Positions 34,706-43,190 of a DNA stretch of 57,159 nucleotides are shown one piece after another. Each line of letters starts with the position of its first letter. The stretch's first letter is position 1. The position numbers and the translations under genes were made by a program. Source of the DNA: Cytophagia bacterium (GTDB lineage: Bacteria > Bacteroidota > Bacteroidia > Cytophagales > Spirosomataceae); assembly GCA_004293645.1 (NCBI GenBank), contig REAB01000054.1, positions 1 through 57,159 on the forward strand, read 5' to 3'. The notes beneath the pieces were generated by a model. The model did not search any database and was not told the DNA's origin. It was given only the letters and a program-made list of their open reading frames with translations.

Positions 34706-36421
34706 ATGAATACCAAACGCTGGATATACCCCGCTACTTTTACCGACACCCACGCGGCCACCGCCCAAGAGTTGGCGGTAGCCATCAATGTCAATCCTTT
34801 TTTGGCCAAACTCCTCGTGCAGCGCGGCGTGCGGTCGTTTGACGAAGCCAAAACCTTTTTTCGGCCTTCGCTCGACCAGCTCCACGACCCGTTTTTGATG
34901 CGCGACATGGACAAAGCCGTGGCACGCCTGAGCCAAGCCATTGATAACCAAGAAAAAATTGTGATTTATGGCGACTACGACGTGGACGGCGCTACGTCGG
35001 TTTCGTTGTTTTATGGGTTTCTCAAACAACACTATCCGCATTTGGCTTACTACATTCCCGACCGCTACAACGAAGGCTACGGCGTGTCGGCGCAGGGTGT
35101 GCAGTGGGCCGCCGACAACGGCTACTCGCTCATTGTTACGCTCGACTGCGGTATAAAATCGGCCGATAAAGTGCTGATGGGCAAGGGGTTGGGTGTTGAT
35201 TTTATTATTTGCGACCACCACCGCCCCGACGAAAACCTGCCCCAAGCCGCTGCCGTACTCGACCCCAAGCGCACCGACTGCGCCTATCCTTACAAAGAAC
35301 TAACGGGCTGTGGCGTGGGCTTTAAGTTGCTTCAAGCTCTCTGCCAAACGCGCGGCTACGACGCAAACGAATTGCTCGAATGGCTCGATTTGGTGGTGGT
35401 GAGCATAGCGGCCGACATTGTGCCCATCACGGGCGAAAACCGCGTATTGGCGCATTTTGGGTTGTTGAAAATAAACGAACAAAAGCGGGTGGGTTTTAAG
35501 GCATTGATCGAAATAGCGGGCCTCAAAAACACGCTCAATATTACCAATGTGGTGTTTGGGCTGGCCCCGCGCATCAACGCGGCGGGGCGCATTGCCCACG
35601 CCACCGCCGCCGTGCGGCTGCTGCTTTCGGAAGATGCCAACGAGGCTACTGAGTTTGCCAACGAAATAAACAAACACAACGCCGAGCGGCGCGTACACGA
35701 TACCAGTATCACCGATGAGGCGCTGGATATGATTAAAAACGATGACTGGTTGGTCAATGCCAAAAGCACTGTGCTGTACAAAGAAACGTGGCACAAAGGC
35801 GTGGTGGGCATTGTGGCCAGTCGCTGCATTGAGCATTTTTATCGGCCTACCATTATTTTGACCAGCTCCAATGGCAAAGCGGCGGGTTCGGCGCGGTCGG
35901 TGGTGGGTTTTGACGTGTATGAAGCCATCGAGGCCTGCGCTGATTTGTTGGAACAATTTGGCGGCCATACTTTTGCGGCGGGCCTCACACTACCCATCGA
36001 GAATATTTTGGCCTTTCGGCAAAAATTTGAAAGCATTGTCAACGAACGCCTCGCTCCCGAGCAGCAAACACCTATTTTGGAGATTGATATGGACTTAGAT
36101 TTGAGTGCCATTGCGCCCAAGTTTTATAAAATAATGAAACAAATGGCCCCGTTTGGCCCAGGCAATATGACCCCTACTTTTGCCAGTCATCGTTTGCAGT
36201 TGGTGGGCTTGCCTGTTATTATGAAAGAAAAACACCTTAAATTTGACGTGTTTCAGGCCAACTCGCCTAAATTTACAGCAGTAGGCTTCGGAATGTCCGA
36301 GTTGTACCCCAAATTGGCCAGTGGGCAGCCATTTTCGATGGCTTACACCGTCGAAGAAAATACGTTTCGGGACCAAACTACGTTACAGTTGATGATAAAA
36401 GACATTAAGTTTGAAAACTAA
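34706..36421 (+). CDS. recJ: Single-stranded-DNA-specific 5'-3' exonuclease RecJ
   Basis: A 571-residue RecJ. It shows the DHH phosphoesterase motifs YGDYDVDGATS, TLDCGIKS and CDHHRPDE, then the DHHA1 motif GSARSVVGFDVYEAI with FGGHTFAAGLTLP, and the C-terminal OB fold. It degrades single-stranded DNA in recombination and mismatch repair. The start at 34706 (MNTKRWIYPATF) fits the family better than an ATG eight codons upstream. The last 60 bp of the gene are found again, broken, downstream of the adjoining toxin-antitoxin pair. Confidence 0.96.
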   Translation: MNTKRWIYPATFTDTHAATAQELAVAINVNPFLAKLLVQRGVRSFDEAKTFFRPSLDQLHDPFLMRDMDKAVARLSQAIDNQEKIVIYGDYDVDGATSVSLFYGFLKQHYPHLAYYIPDRYNEGYGVSAQGVQWAADNGYSLIVTLDCGIKSADKVLMGKGLGVDFIICDHHRPDENLPQAAAVLDPKRTDCAYPYKELTGCGVGFKLLQALCQTRGYDANELLEWLDLVVVSIAADIVPITGENRVLAHFGLLKINEQKRVGFKALIEIAGLKNTLNITNVVFGLAPRINAAGRIAHATAAVRLLLSEDANEATEFANEINKHNAERRVHDTSITDEALDMIKNDDWLVNAKSTVLYKETWHKGVVGIVASRCIEHFYRPTIILTSSNGKAAGSARSVVGFDVYEAIEACADLLEQFGGHTFAAGLTLPIENILAFRQKFESIVNERLAPEQQTPILEIDMDLDLSAIAPKFYKIMKQMAPFGPGNMTPTFASHRLQLVGLPVIMKEKHLKFDVFQANSPKFTAVGFGMSELYPKLASGQPFSMAYTVEENTFRDQTTLQLMIKDIKFEN

Positions 36422-36428
36422 AATAGGT

Positions 36429-36653
36429 ATGAAAACGTACGCACTCAAAATAATTTCGCCCGAAGACGAGCCTTTCGTGATGGACATACTTCATGCCCTT
36501 GAAGGCAGACATTTAATTGATTTTTCGCCCGTTTCTTTTTTAGGAATTAGTGGCAACAAGCTCTCCGAGGAAGAGTTGAGAGAGGCTGTCAAAGCTTCAA
36601 AAGAATCACCTTCTTACTCGTTGGAAGAAGCAAAAAAATATTTAGGAATATGA
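36429..36653 (+). CDS. Putative antitoxin partner of the ParE-like toxin
   Basis: A 74-residue acidic protein starting MKTYALKIISPEDEPFVMDIL, 7 bp after the recJ stop. Its tail (SEEELREAVKASKESPSYSLEEAKKYLGI) is of the type that wraps a RelE/ParE toxin. Its stop overlaps the toxin start (ATGA), the usual coupling in type II modules. I do not recognise the exact antitoxin family; the call is based on size, charge and context. Confidence 0.75.
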   Translation: MKTYALKIISPEDEPFVMDILHALEGRHLIDFSPVSFLGISGNKLSEEELREAVKASKESPSYSLEEAKKYLGI

Positions 36654-36967
36654 TTGTAAACGGTCGAGCAGTTGAGTTTAGCAAGCAGTTTTTGGACGAA
36701 CTATTTGCTATTCAAGAGTACCTTAGTTTTTACAGCAAAAATTACGCTAATTTTATGTCAGAGGTCATTGATTTTGCCGCTGATACCATTTCGCCGCAGC
36801 CGTTTGCATTTCCTGAATATGATATTTTGCCTACCGAGGAGAAAATTTACAGGAAGGCCGTGTTTCGTAAAAACTATATTTTGATTTATGAGGTGATTGC
36901 AACAAAAATAGAATTCTTGTTGATTTATCACAGCAGCCGCGACCCTGATTCCATTGTGCTAAAATAG
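36650..36967 (+). CDS. RelE/ParE family toxin
   Basis: A 105-residue protein with the ParE/RelE scaffold: an N-terminal helix pair (SKQFLDELFAIQEYLSFYSKNYANFMSEVIDFAADTI) followed by the beta-sheet KIYRKAVFRKNYILIYEVIATKIEFLLIYHSSRDPDSI, with the conserved basic residues and HSSRDP tail. It may poison gyrase (ParE) or cut mRNA (RelE). The stop codon ends one base before a second copy of the recJ 3' end. Confidence 0.87.
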   Translation: MIVNGRAVEFSKQFLDELFAIQEYLSFYSKNYANFMSEVIDFAADTISPQPFAFPEYDILPTEEKIYRKAVFRKNYILIYEVIATKIEFLLIYHSSRDPDSIVLK

Positions 36968-37141
36968 ATACGTTTCGGGACCAAACCACGTTACAGTTGA
37001 TGATAAGTGGGGAACATATTTAGGCGGTTCGCCGCTGCAATGATATTATTTATTTTCATAAAGTTATGTTCGTCAGTATTTTATATCTCTGTTGACTGTT
37101 GACTATTTACGGTTGACTACTTAAAAGACATTAAGTTTGAA
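36968..37141 (+). pseudogene. Second, broken copy of the recJ 3' end
   Basis: Bases 36968-37006 repeat the recJ segment 36360-36398 with one mismatch in 39. The next 18 bases of recJ (AAAAGACATTAAGTTTGA) reappear at 37123-37140. The two parts are separated by 116 bp of unrelated DNA. The toxin-antitoxin pair therefore lies between an intact recJ end and an interrupted recJ end. Confidence 0.9.
37007..37122. repeat. 116-bp insertion in the recJ remnant with GTTGACT repeats
   Basis: This segment splits the recJ remnant. Its right part holds CTGTTGACTGTTGACTATT and GGTTGACTACTT, the heptamer family also found at 39113-39269. The AA preceding the insertion is present again at its right edge, compatible with a 2-bp target duplication. 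Confidence 0.7.
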
Positions 37142-37146
37142 TAACG

Positions 37147-37470
37147 ATGAATCTGGAAATAAAACAAATAGCTGAAAATTTTAAACAATTGCTTTGCAAC
37201 CATTATGGCGAGCGATTGCAGCGACTTATTTTGTTTGGTTCGTATGCCCGCAATGACTTTCACGACGAATCTGACGTAGATTTGATGATTGTTTTAAATG
37301 ACATACAGGTACACCATGGATTAGAAATAAGGGCGTTAAGTAAAGTTGTCAGTGATTTGTCGTTGAAGTTTGGTAAAAGTATTTCTATATTACCCGTTTC
37401 AAAAAATCGTTTGGAAACGTCTTCTTTGCCTTTCTATACAGCTGTTCGCCGTGAAGGAATTGAACTATGA
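37147..37470 (+). CDS. Minimal nucleotidyltransferase (MNT) of a MNT/HEPN module
   Basis: A 107-residue protein with the nucleotidyltransferase motif LILFGSYARNDFHDESDVDLMIVL (GS followed by DxD), typical of MntA-type antitoxins that modify a HEPN partner. The product overlaps the HEPN gene by 4 bp (ATGA). It starts 5 bp after the broken recJ remnant, so the recJ-lptB interval has collected two different toxin-antitoxin modules in a row. Confidence 0.9.
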   Translation: MNLEIKQIAENFKQLLCNHYGERLQRLILFGSYARNDFHDESDVDLMIVLNDIQVHHGLEIRALSKVVSDLSLKFGKSISILPVSKNRLETSSLPFYTAVRREGIEL

Positions 37471-37856
37471 ATCAAGAAATTGAACGCTATTTAAAAAAAG
37501 CCCAAGATTGTATTTCAGATGCCCAGTATTTGCTAAAAGATGAGCGTTTAGAGGCGGCTTCTAATCGAACCTATTACGCTATTTTTGATGCTTTGCAGGC
37601 ATTGATGGTGCAACAAAATGTGGTTGCAAAAAGTCATCAAGGTGTTCATATCAAATTTCGTGAATTGTTTATAAAAACAGGAATTTTACCGATAAAACTA
37701 AGTGAAATTGTTAGTAAGTCGTTTAATTTAAGACAAGGTGCCGACTACGAAAATGATTTTGAAATCACAACGGAAGACGTTGAAGAGCTTTTGGAAGAAG
37801 CACAAGAATTAGTAGAAACAGTACGTGTTTATATCAGCCATGATTCTAAGAACTGA
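37467..37856 (+). CDS. HEPN domain protein (toxin partner of MNT)
   Basis: A 129-residue all-helical protein with HEPN features: [37 protein letters not shown] and [13 protein letters not shown]. This is the ADY-containing PF05168-like subgroup. A clear Rx4-6H ribonuclease motif is not obvious, so RNase activity is uncertain. The 3' end overlaps the lptB start by 17 bp in another frame. Confidence 0.85.
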   Translation: MNQEIERYLKKAQDCISDAQYLLKDERLEAASNRTYYAIFDALQALMVQQNVVAKSHQGVHIKFRELFIKTGILPIKLSEIVSKSFNLRQGADYENDFEITTEDVEELLEEAQELVETVRVYISHDSKN

Positions 37857-38574
37857 AAATTTAATCAAAAAATACGGCGCACGCACCGTAAACGACAACG
37901 TAAGCTACCAAGTGGCGCAGGGTGAGATTGTGGGCTTGCTTGGCCCCAATGGCGCGGGCAAAACCACGTCGTTTTATATGGCTACGGGCTTGGTAAAACC
38001 CAACAGCGGCCACGTTTACTTAGACGATTTGGACATTACGAGCCTGCCCATGTACAAACGCGCCCGCTTGGGTGTGGGGTATTTGGCCCAAGAAGCCTCC
38101 ATTTTTAGAACGCTCACCGTAGAAGAAAACATATTGGCGGTGCTCGAAATGACCAAATTGAGCCGCGCCGACCAAAAAGCCAAAACGGAAGAACTACTGG
38201 ACGAGTTTAGCCTTGAACACGTGCGCAAAAGCAAAGGCATGGTGCTGTCGGGGGGGGAGCGGCGGCGCACCGAAATAGCCCGCTGCTTGGCCGTGGACCC
38301 CAAGTTTATTTTGCTCGACGAACCCTTTGCGGGCGTGGACCCTATTGCCGTCGAAGATATCCAGAGTATTGTAGCTAAATTAAAATATCGTAATATTGGC
38401 ATCTTAATTACCGACCACAACGTAAACGAAACGCTCTCTATTACCGATCGCGCTTATTTGCTTTTTGAAGGTAAAATACTAAAACAAGGCACGCCCGAAG
38501 AACTCGCCAGCGACGCGCAAGTGCGGCGGCTTTATTTGGGCGAAAGTTTTGAGCTAAAACGAAAAGAATTTTAA
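37840..38574 (+). CDS. lptB: LPS export ABC transporter ATPase LptB
   Basis: A 244-residue ATPase with Walker [17 protein letters not shown], LptB-specific [18 protein letters not shown], signature [17 protein letters not shown], Walker [17 protein letters not shown] and switch [10 protein letters not shown]. With LptFG it lifts lipopolysaccharide from the inner membrane. The start at 37840 ([13 protein letters not shown]) fits the family; an ATG five codons earlier adds MFISA. That start lies inside the HEPN 3' end, so the HEPN module abuts this essential gene without a gap. Confidence 0.94.
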   Translation: MILRTENLIKKYGARTVNDNVSYQVAQGEIVGLLGPNGAGKTTSFYMATGLVKPNSGHVYLDDLDITSLPMYKRARLGVGYLAQEASIFRTLTVEENILAVLEMTKLSRADQKAKTEELLDEFSLEHVRKSKGMVLSGGERRRTEIARCLAVDPKFILLDEPFAGVDPIAVEDIQSIVAKLKYRNIGILITDHNVNETLSITDRAYLLFEGKILKQGTPEELASDAQVRRLYLGESFELKRKEF

Positions 38575-38593
38575 ACCAAACTAACCTATTATA

Positions 38594-39115
38594 ATGGAAC
38601 AACTTACTACCACTACTACCCGCACCGCTCTCAAGTATGGCCTCATCTTTGGGGTGGTTTACATGGTTTACACTACCATTCTTTATACCACTGGCCAAGC
38701 TGCCAATTCGGCTTTGGCTTGGGTTAGTTTTCTGATTTCTGCTGTTGGTATGGTGCTGGCTATGAAGGAGTTTCGCACCGAAAACGGCGGATTTATGACA
38801 TACGGGCAGGGTTTGGGTATTGGTACCATGGTGTCGGCGGTGAGTGGCTTTATCTGGGCCACGTATAGTACCATTTACAACCAATTTATTGACACTACAT
38901 TGCGCCAGCAAATCTTAGATAAGATGCGCTCCGATTTTGAAGAAAAAGGCATGGAAGATGCTCAAATAGACTCAATGATAGAAATGACTGAAAAAATGTC
39001 GAGTCCAGGAATGAGTTTTATCTCTGTAGTTATCTCGGCAATTATCATGGGTTTTATCATTTCGCTGGTAGTGTCGGCCATCATGAAAAAAGAAAAACCG
39101 TTTGAGTTAGATTAG
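38594..39115 (+). CDS. DUF4199 family membrane protein
   Basis: A 173-residue protein with four hydrophobic segments (LIFGVVYMVYTTIL, LAWVSFLISAVGMVLAM, GLGIGTMVSAVSGFIW, VVISAIIMGFIISLVVSAIM). The conserved-looking GGFMTYGQGLGIGTMVSAVSG stretch and size match DUF4199, a Bacteroidota membrane family of unknown role. It follows lptB by 19 bp on the same strand and is likely cotranscribed. Confidence 0.85.
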   Translation: MEQLTTTTTRTALKYGLIFGVVYMVYTTILYTTGQAANSALAWVSFLISAVGMVLAMKEFRTENGGFMTYGQGLGIGTMVSAVSGFIWATYSTIYNQFIDTTLRQQILDKMRSDFEEKGMEDAQIDSMIEMTEKMSSPGMSFISVVISAIIMGFIISLVVSAIMKKEKPFELD

Positions 39116-39269
39116 TCAATTGGTCATGGGTCATGGGTCATTAGTCATGGGTCATTAGTCAATTGGTCATTTACTCTTAATCATTGACTATCGAGTTGAC
39201 CATTGACCGTGGACTATCGACCGCGGACTGTTGCCCCACCCTTCACCTTTGCCCACTGACCTTTGACCA
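39113..39269. repeat. Inverted heptamer repeats (GGTCATGGGTCAT / TTGACCATTGACC) before gldF
   Basis: The left half repeats GGTCATGGGTCAT, GGTCATTAGTC and AGTCAATTGGTCAT. The right half carries complementary words (ATTGACTATCGAG, TTGACCATTGACCGTGGACT, CTGACCTTTGACC). The block fills the DUF4199-gldF gap and could form a long imperfect hairpin. Confidence 0.8.
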
Positions 39270-39272
39270 AAA

Positions 39273-40007
39273 ATGATTCCCATTTTTCAGAAAGAAATCA
39301 ACGCTTTTTTCAGCTCGCTTACCGCTTACATTGTTATGGCGGTGTTTTTGACGGCTGTTGGGCTGTTGCTGTGGGTTTTTCCTGCTACCAACGTTCTCAA
39401 CTACGGCTACGCCGATTTAGGTTCGTTTTTTAGCCTCACGCCTTACGTTTTATTATTTTTGATTCCAGCCATTACCATGCGCTCACTGGCCGAAGAGGTC
39501 AAAAACGGGACCATTGAGTTGCTACTTACCAAACCACTGAGCAACTGGGAGTTGGTATTGGGTAAATTTTGGGCAAATTGGTTGCTCGTACTCATTACGC
39601 TGTTGCCTACGCTGCTGTATTATTTTACGGTTTATCAGTTGGGCAATCCAGCGGGTAATATTGACTCAGGAGCAGTTATTGGTTCTTACGTGGGACTGGC
39701 GTTGTTGAGTGCCGTTTTTGTGGCCGTGGGGCTGTGGGCATCGTCGCTTACCGACAATCAAATTGTGGCTTTTGTGGTGGGCGTGTTTGTGAGTTTTTTG
39801 TTTTATGTGGGCATTGGGGCGGTAGCTCAATTAGACTTTTGGGGGGCAGCGGCTTATCCACTTGCTTGGATTTCGCTCGACCAGCAGTATGCCGATTTGG
39901 GCCGAGGGCTCATTGATTTGCGCCACGTGGTGTATCTGTTGAGCGTAGTAGCCTTGTTTTTGTACCTCACGCAGGTACGGGTGCGGGTGCAGCAAAATAG
40001 AGTTTAA
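39273..40007 (+). CDS. gldF: Gliding-motility-associated ABC transporter permease GldF
   Basis: A 244-residue six-helix permease starting MIPIFQKEINAFFSSLTAYIVMAVFL, with the conserved ITMRSLAEEVKNGTIELLLTKPLSNWELVLGKF segment of GldF/ABC-2 permeases. It should work with GldA (ATPase) and GldG. Neither is adjacent: a DUF4199 gene precedes and a serine hydrolase follows, whereas gldF and gldG are commonly neighbours. Confidence 0.9.
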   Translation: MIPIFQKEINAFFSSLTAYIVMAVFLTAVGLLLWVFPATNVLNYGYADLGSFFSLTPYVLLFLIPAITMRSLAEEVKNGTIELLLTKPLSNWELVLGKFWANWLLVLITLLPTLLYYFTVYQLGNPAGNIDSGAVIGSYVGLALLSAVFVAVGLWASSLTDNQIVAFVVGVFVSFLFYVGIGAVAQLDFWGAAAYPLAWISLDQQYADLGRGLIDLRHVVYLLSVVALFLYLTQVRVRVQQNRV

Positions 40008-40052
40008 ACCTTTTGGCACAAAAATCGTCAAAGCGTTCAAACCCATTTTGCT

Positions 40053-41108
40053 ATGACCAAATGCCTCATGTCCGTTTTGTTTGCATTACTGCTAACTTCC
40101 TGTAAAAGCAAACCCGATGCCCTTCCAGATTTGGCTTATTTTCCGCCCACAGCGGGGTTGGTTTGGGAAACGACCGACCCCCAAAAACTGGGCTGGGACG
40201 TAGCCAAGCTCAACGAAACCATTGATTTGGTGGGCAACAGCAATTCAAAGTCTTTTATTATTTTGTACAAAGGGCGCATTGTAGTCGAAAAATATTGGAG
40301 CGGCTGGACTTTGACTAATACACAGGCCATTGCTTCGGCATCTAAAAGTGTATCGGCACTGATGACGGGCATAGCCCAAGAAAAAAATGGGTTGGATATC
40401 AACAAAAAAGTAAGCGACTATTTAGGAAAAGGGTGGTCGGCGGCTTCCCAAACCAAAGAAGATTTGATTACGGTTCGGCACCTAATCACGATGAGCAGCG
40501 GCTTAGACGACAATCTAAGTTACTACGCCGATGCGGGCAAAGATTGGTATTACAACACCAACGCCTATTATAAATCGCTTGATATTTTAGAAAAAATAAG
40601 CAAAAAAAGCCTCCGCGATTACAGCAAAGAAGTACTTTGGGACAAAATAGGAATGCAAAATACCACTTGGATTAATATTCCTTCGCTCAAAACAATGGTG
40701 TGTTCGGGCCGCGATATGGCTCGTTTTGGCCTGCTTGTTTTGAACAATGGCAAGTGGAATGGCACGGCAGTTATCAATGATTCTGATTTTTTGAACCAAA
40801 TGCAACAAACTTCGCAAAGCCTCAACCCCGCCTATGGTTATTTGTGGTGGCTAAACGGACAAAAAAGCTACAAACTCCCTTCGGGCAACCCGCAATTCAA
40901 CAATTTAGGAACAGGCTTGCTTATTCCAGCAGCTCCCGTTGATATGGTTTCGGCGTTGGGCAAAGGCGATCAAAAAATCTACGTGGTGAAAAGCAAAGAT
41001 TTGGTGGTAATTCGGCAAGGCGAAGATGCAAAAACCAGCGAATCCAGGTTAGCGCTTACGTCATTTGATAATCTCTTGTGGCAAAAGCTCAGTTTGGCCA
41101 TTAAGTAG
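40053..41108 (+). CDS. Serine hydrolase, class C beta-lactamase/esterase family lipoprotein
   Basis: A 351-residue protein with a lipoprotein signal ending LLTSC (Cys17). The catalytic SxxK motif is S95-A-S-K98 in AIASASKSVSALMTG. LDINKKVSDYLGKGW and LITVRHLITMSSGLDD are typical of the serine beta-lactamase-like family (PF00144). The likely role is an envelope esterase or D-alanyl peptidase-like hydrolase rather than antibiotic resistance. No functional partner is evident in its neighbours. Confidence 0.88.
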   Translation: MTKCLMSVLFALLLTSCKSKPDALPDLAYFPPTAGLVWETTDPQKLGWDVAKLNETIDLVGNSNSKSFIILYKGRIVVEKYWSGWTLTNTQAIASASKSVSALMTGIAQEKNGLDINKKVSDYLGKGWSAASQTKEDLITVRHLITMSSGLDDNLSYYADAGKDWYYNTNAYYKSLDILEKISKKSLRDYSKEVLWDKIGMQNTTWINIPSLKTMVCSGRDMARFGLLVLNNGKWNGTAVINDSDFLNQMQQTSQSLNPAYGYLWWLNGQKSYKLPSGNPQFNNLGTGLLIPAAPVDMVSALGKGDQKIYVVKSKDLVVIRQGEDAKTSESRLALTSFDNLLWQKLSLAIK

Positions 41109-41159
41109 CGGTAGATTTTTGCTAATTTTGAGACTTTCTATCACTAAAACTTCTTCACA

Positions 41160-41705
41160 GTGAACAAAACCCTAAAAAAAGTGGCCATTGGCGTAGGCTT
41201 ATTGGTCGTTGCACTATTTGTGGCTTATAAAGTGCTGCAATCTCAAACCAAAAAAGCCAGTCCCGAAGCCACCGTAACTTACCAAAAAGACGGCGCGGAT
41301 ATTTCGGTATTTTACTGCCGCCCTTCCAAAAAAGGCCGCGAAATATTCGGCGGTTTGATTCCGTTTGGCCAAGTGTGGCGCACGGGAGCCAACGAAGCCA
41401 CCACCTTTACAACCAGCAAAGCCCTGACTATTGGGGGCAAAACCCTTCCCGCAGGTAAATACACGCTTTGGACAATTCCGAATAAAGACAACTGGAAAGT
41501 GATTTTTAACAACCAACAATACGACTGGGGCGTAAGTTGGGGAGGCGTAGCCAGCCGCGAAGCCACCGCCGACGTGTTGGAGGTAGAAGTTCCCGTTCAG
41601 ACGTTGCCAAGCAGCCAAGAAATGTTCACCATTTCGTTTGATGCCGCCACGTCGGCCATGCTATTGGCCTGGGACACCACGGGTGTCAGCGTGCCATTGC
41701 AGTAA
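41160..41705 (+). CDS. DUF2911 family exported or membrane-anchored protein
   Basis: A 181-residue protein with a GTG start at 41160 and an N-terminal membrane anchor or signal (KVAIGVGLLVVALFVAYKVL). The DUF2911 core follows: GLIPFGQVWRTGANEATTFTTSKALTIGGKTLPAGKYTLWTIPN. The family is common in Bacteroidota and its role is unknown. It is 51 bp after the serine hydrolase and may share its transcript. Confidence 0.9.
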   Translation: MNKTLKKVAIGVGLLVVALFVAYKVLQSQTKKASPEATVTYQKDGADISVFYCRPSKKGREIFGGLIPFGQVWRTGANEATTFTTSKALTIGGKTLPAGKYTLWTIPNKDNWKVIFNNQQYDWGVSWGGVASREATADVLEVEVPVQTLPSSQEMFTISFDAATSAMLLAWDTTGVSVPLQ

Positions 41706-41719
41706 CGCAACAAAAAAAG

Positions 41720-41770
41720 CCCCAACAGCGAAGCCGCTCAAACTAAATTTGAGCGGCTTCGCTGTTGGGG
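41720..41770. terminator. Perfect 23-bp hairpin after DUF2911
   Basis: The arms 41720-41742 and 41748-41770 are perfect complements (ends CCCCAACAGCG / CGCTGTTGGGG) around a 5-nt loop. A run of seven A precedes the left arm, so the classical hairpin-plus-U-tract form appears only on the minus strand. On the plus strand it follows the DUF2911 stop by 14 bp. The remaining DNA up to the esterase start at 42036 shows no further feature. Confidence 0.8.
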
Positions 41771-42035
41771 GGCAAATCAAAGGCCGCCAATAGATGTCAT
41801 GGGCAAAGCGAAAACGGTAGAGCCTTTATTGTTATGCTGATCAAAACTGTCCAACCATTTATTCAAAGAAAAATTGACCTTCAAAAATGGGATGTTTGGA
41901 TAAAACCAAATCTTAAATTCAAAAAATACGACAACCTTTGATGCGAACAAACGAACTTTTTTGTAGTTATATTTACAAAAATATTTGCCAAATTCAACAA
42001 GTTTTATAGAAAATTTATACAGTCAAAAACGCCCA

Positions 42036-43127
42036 ATGCCCACATCTACCAACTCGCTTTTACTTGAACTCACTACCGACTCTGACGACGAACGCCCCGT
42101 TTATATAGCAGGTAATTTTGGTAATTGGGACCCTCAATTGCCCCAGTTTGAAATGACCCGCGTAGCCCGTGGCAAATACCAATATCGCTTCCCTGAGTCT
42201 TTTCGTTTTGACCAAACTTTTGAATACAAATATACCCGTGGCGGCTGGGACCAAGTAGAGTTGGATGCTTACGGCGAGCCTTCCAAAAACCGCAAATTAC
42301 GCCCCCGAACGGGTATTCGCCGCGACTCCGTGCCGCATTGGCGGCGCAACGGTTTGCCTTTCGACCGCATCAAACTCCCCATCATCGAAACCGTTTCTGA
42401 TGCTTTTTTGATGCCACAATTGGGGCGCAATCGGCGGGTGCGGGTGCTGTTGCCGCACAATTACCGCCACACTACCTCCACTTATCCTGTGCTTTACATG
42501 CAAGATGGCCAAAATCTTTTTGGCGAAGGCTCGGCTTACGGCAACTGGGAAATTGACAAAAAAATGGCCGTCATGGCTGCGCAAGAAAGGGGCGATTTTA
42601 TAGTAGTAGCCATTGACCACGGCGACAGCGAACGCATCAACGAGTTTACGCCTTACACCAACGCCAAATTGGGCAAAGGAGTGGGTAAAAAATACGCCAA
42701 TTTTATTGTCAGAACCCTCAAACCACACATTGATACGCACTATCGCACCAAACCCGAACGTCAATTTACGGGCATTGGGGGCAGCTCGATGGGCGGCCTC
42801 ATCAGTATTTATGCGGGCATGATGTATCCCGAAACGCTGGGCCGATTGCTGGTTTTTTCGCCTTCATTGTGGGTTTCTTCCAAAATATATTTTGATGCCA
42901 TCGAGTTTTTCAATCCCGAAGACACCAAAATATACGCCTACGCGGGCGGCAAAGAAAGCCGCTACATGGTGCCGAGCGTAGAGCGGCTCAAAGAAGCCAT
43001 TCAAAAACAGGGTTGGGACGCTGCCAAACTGCAATTTAAATTGGCCACCGACCCGCAAGGCCAACACAACGAAGCCCGTTGGAGCAAAGAGTTCCCAAAG
43101 GCCGTGGAATGGCTCTTTACCAAATAA
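42036..43127 (+). CDS. Esterase-family alpha/beta hydrolase with N-terminal carbohydrate-binding-like domain
   Basis: A protein of about 363 residues. Residues 1-90 resemble a CBM20/CBM48-type starch-binding fold (PVYIAGNFGNWDPQLPQFEMTRV, FEYKYTRGGWDQVELDAYGEPSKNR). The rest is a putative esterase (PF00756) with YPVLYMQDGQNLF, the nucleophile elbow GIGGSSMGGLIS and a C-terminal GQHNEARWSKEFPKAVEWLF carrying the His. No signal peptide is seen from the 42036 start. A longer open frame begins at 41985. The substrate could be a polysaccharide ester or siderophore ester. Confidence 0.86.
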   Translation: MPTSTNSLLLELTTDSDDERPVYIAGNFGNWDPQLPQFEMTRVARGKYQYRFPESFRFDQTFEYKYTRGGWDQVELDAYGEPSKNRKLRPRTGIRRDSVPHWRRNGLPFDRIKLPIIETVSDAFLMPQLGRNRRVRVLLPHNYRHTTSTYPVLYMQDGQNLFGEGSAYGNWEIDKKMAVMAAQERGDFIVVAIDHGDSERINEFTPYTNAKLGKGVGKKYANFIVRTLKPHIDTHYRTKPERQFTGIGGSSMGGLISIYAGMMYPETLGRLLVFSPSLWVSSKIYFDAIEFFNPEDTKIYAYAGGKESRYMVPSVERLKEAIQKQGWDAAKLQFKLATDPQGQHNEARWSKEFPKAVEWLFTK

Positions 43128-43190
43128 AACGGGTAAAACAATTTGCCCTACTATCACGTTTATAGATTACAAATAAAAACACGTACTACA

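Noticed and set aside
40053-41108. Antibiotic-resistance beta-lactamase
   Set aside because: The SxxK family includes many esterases and peptidases; the lipoprotein signal and lack of resistance context do not support a resistance role.
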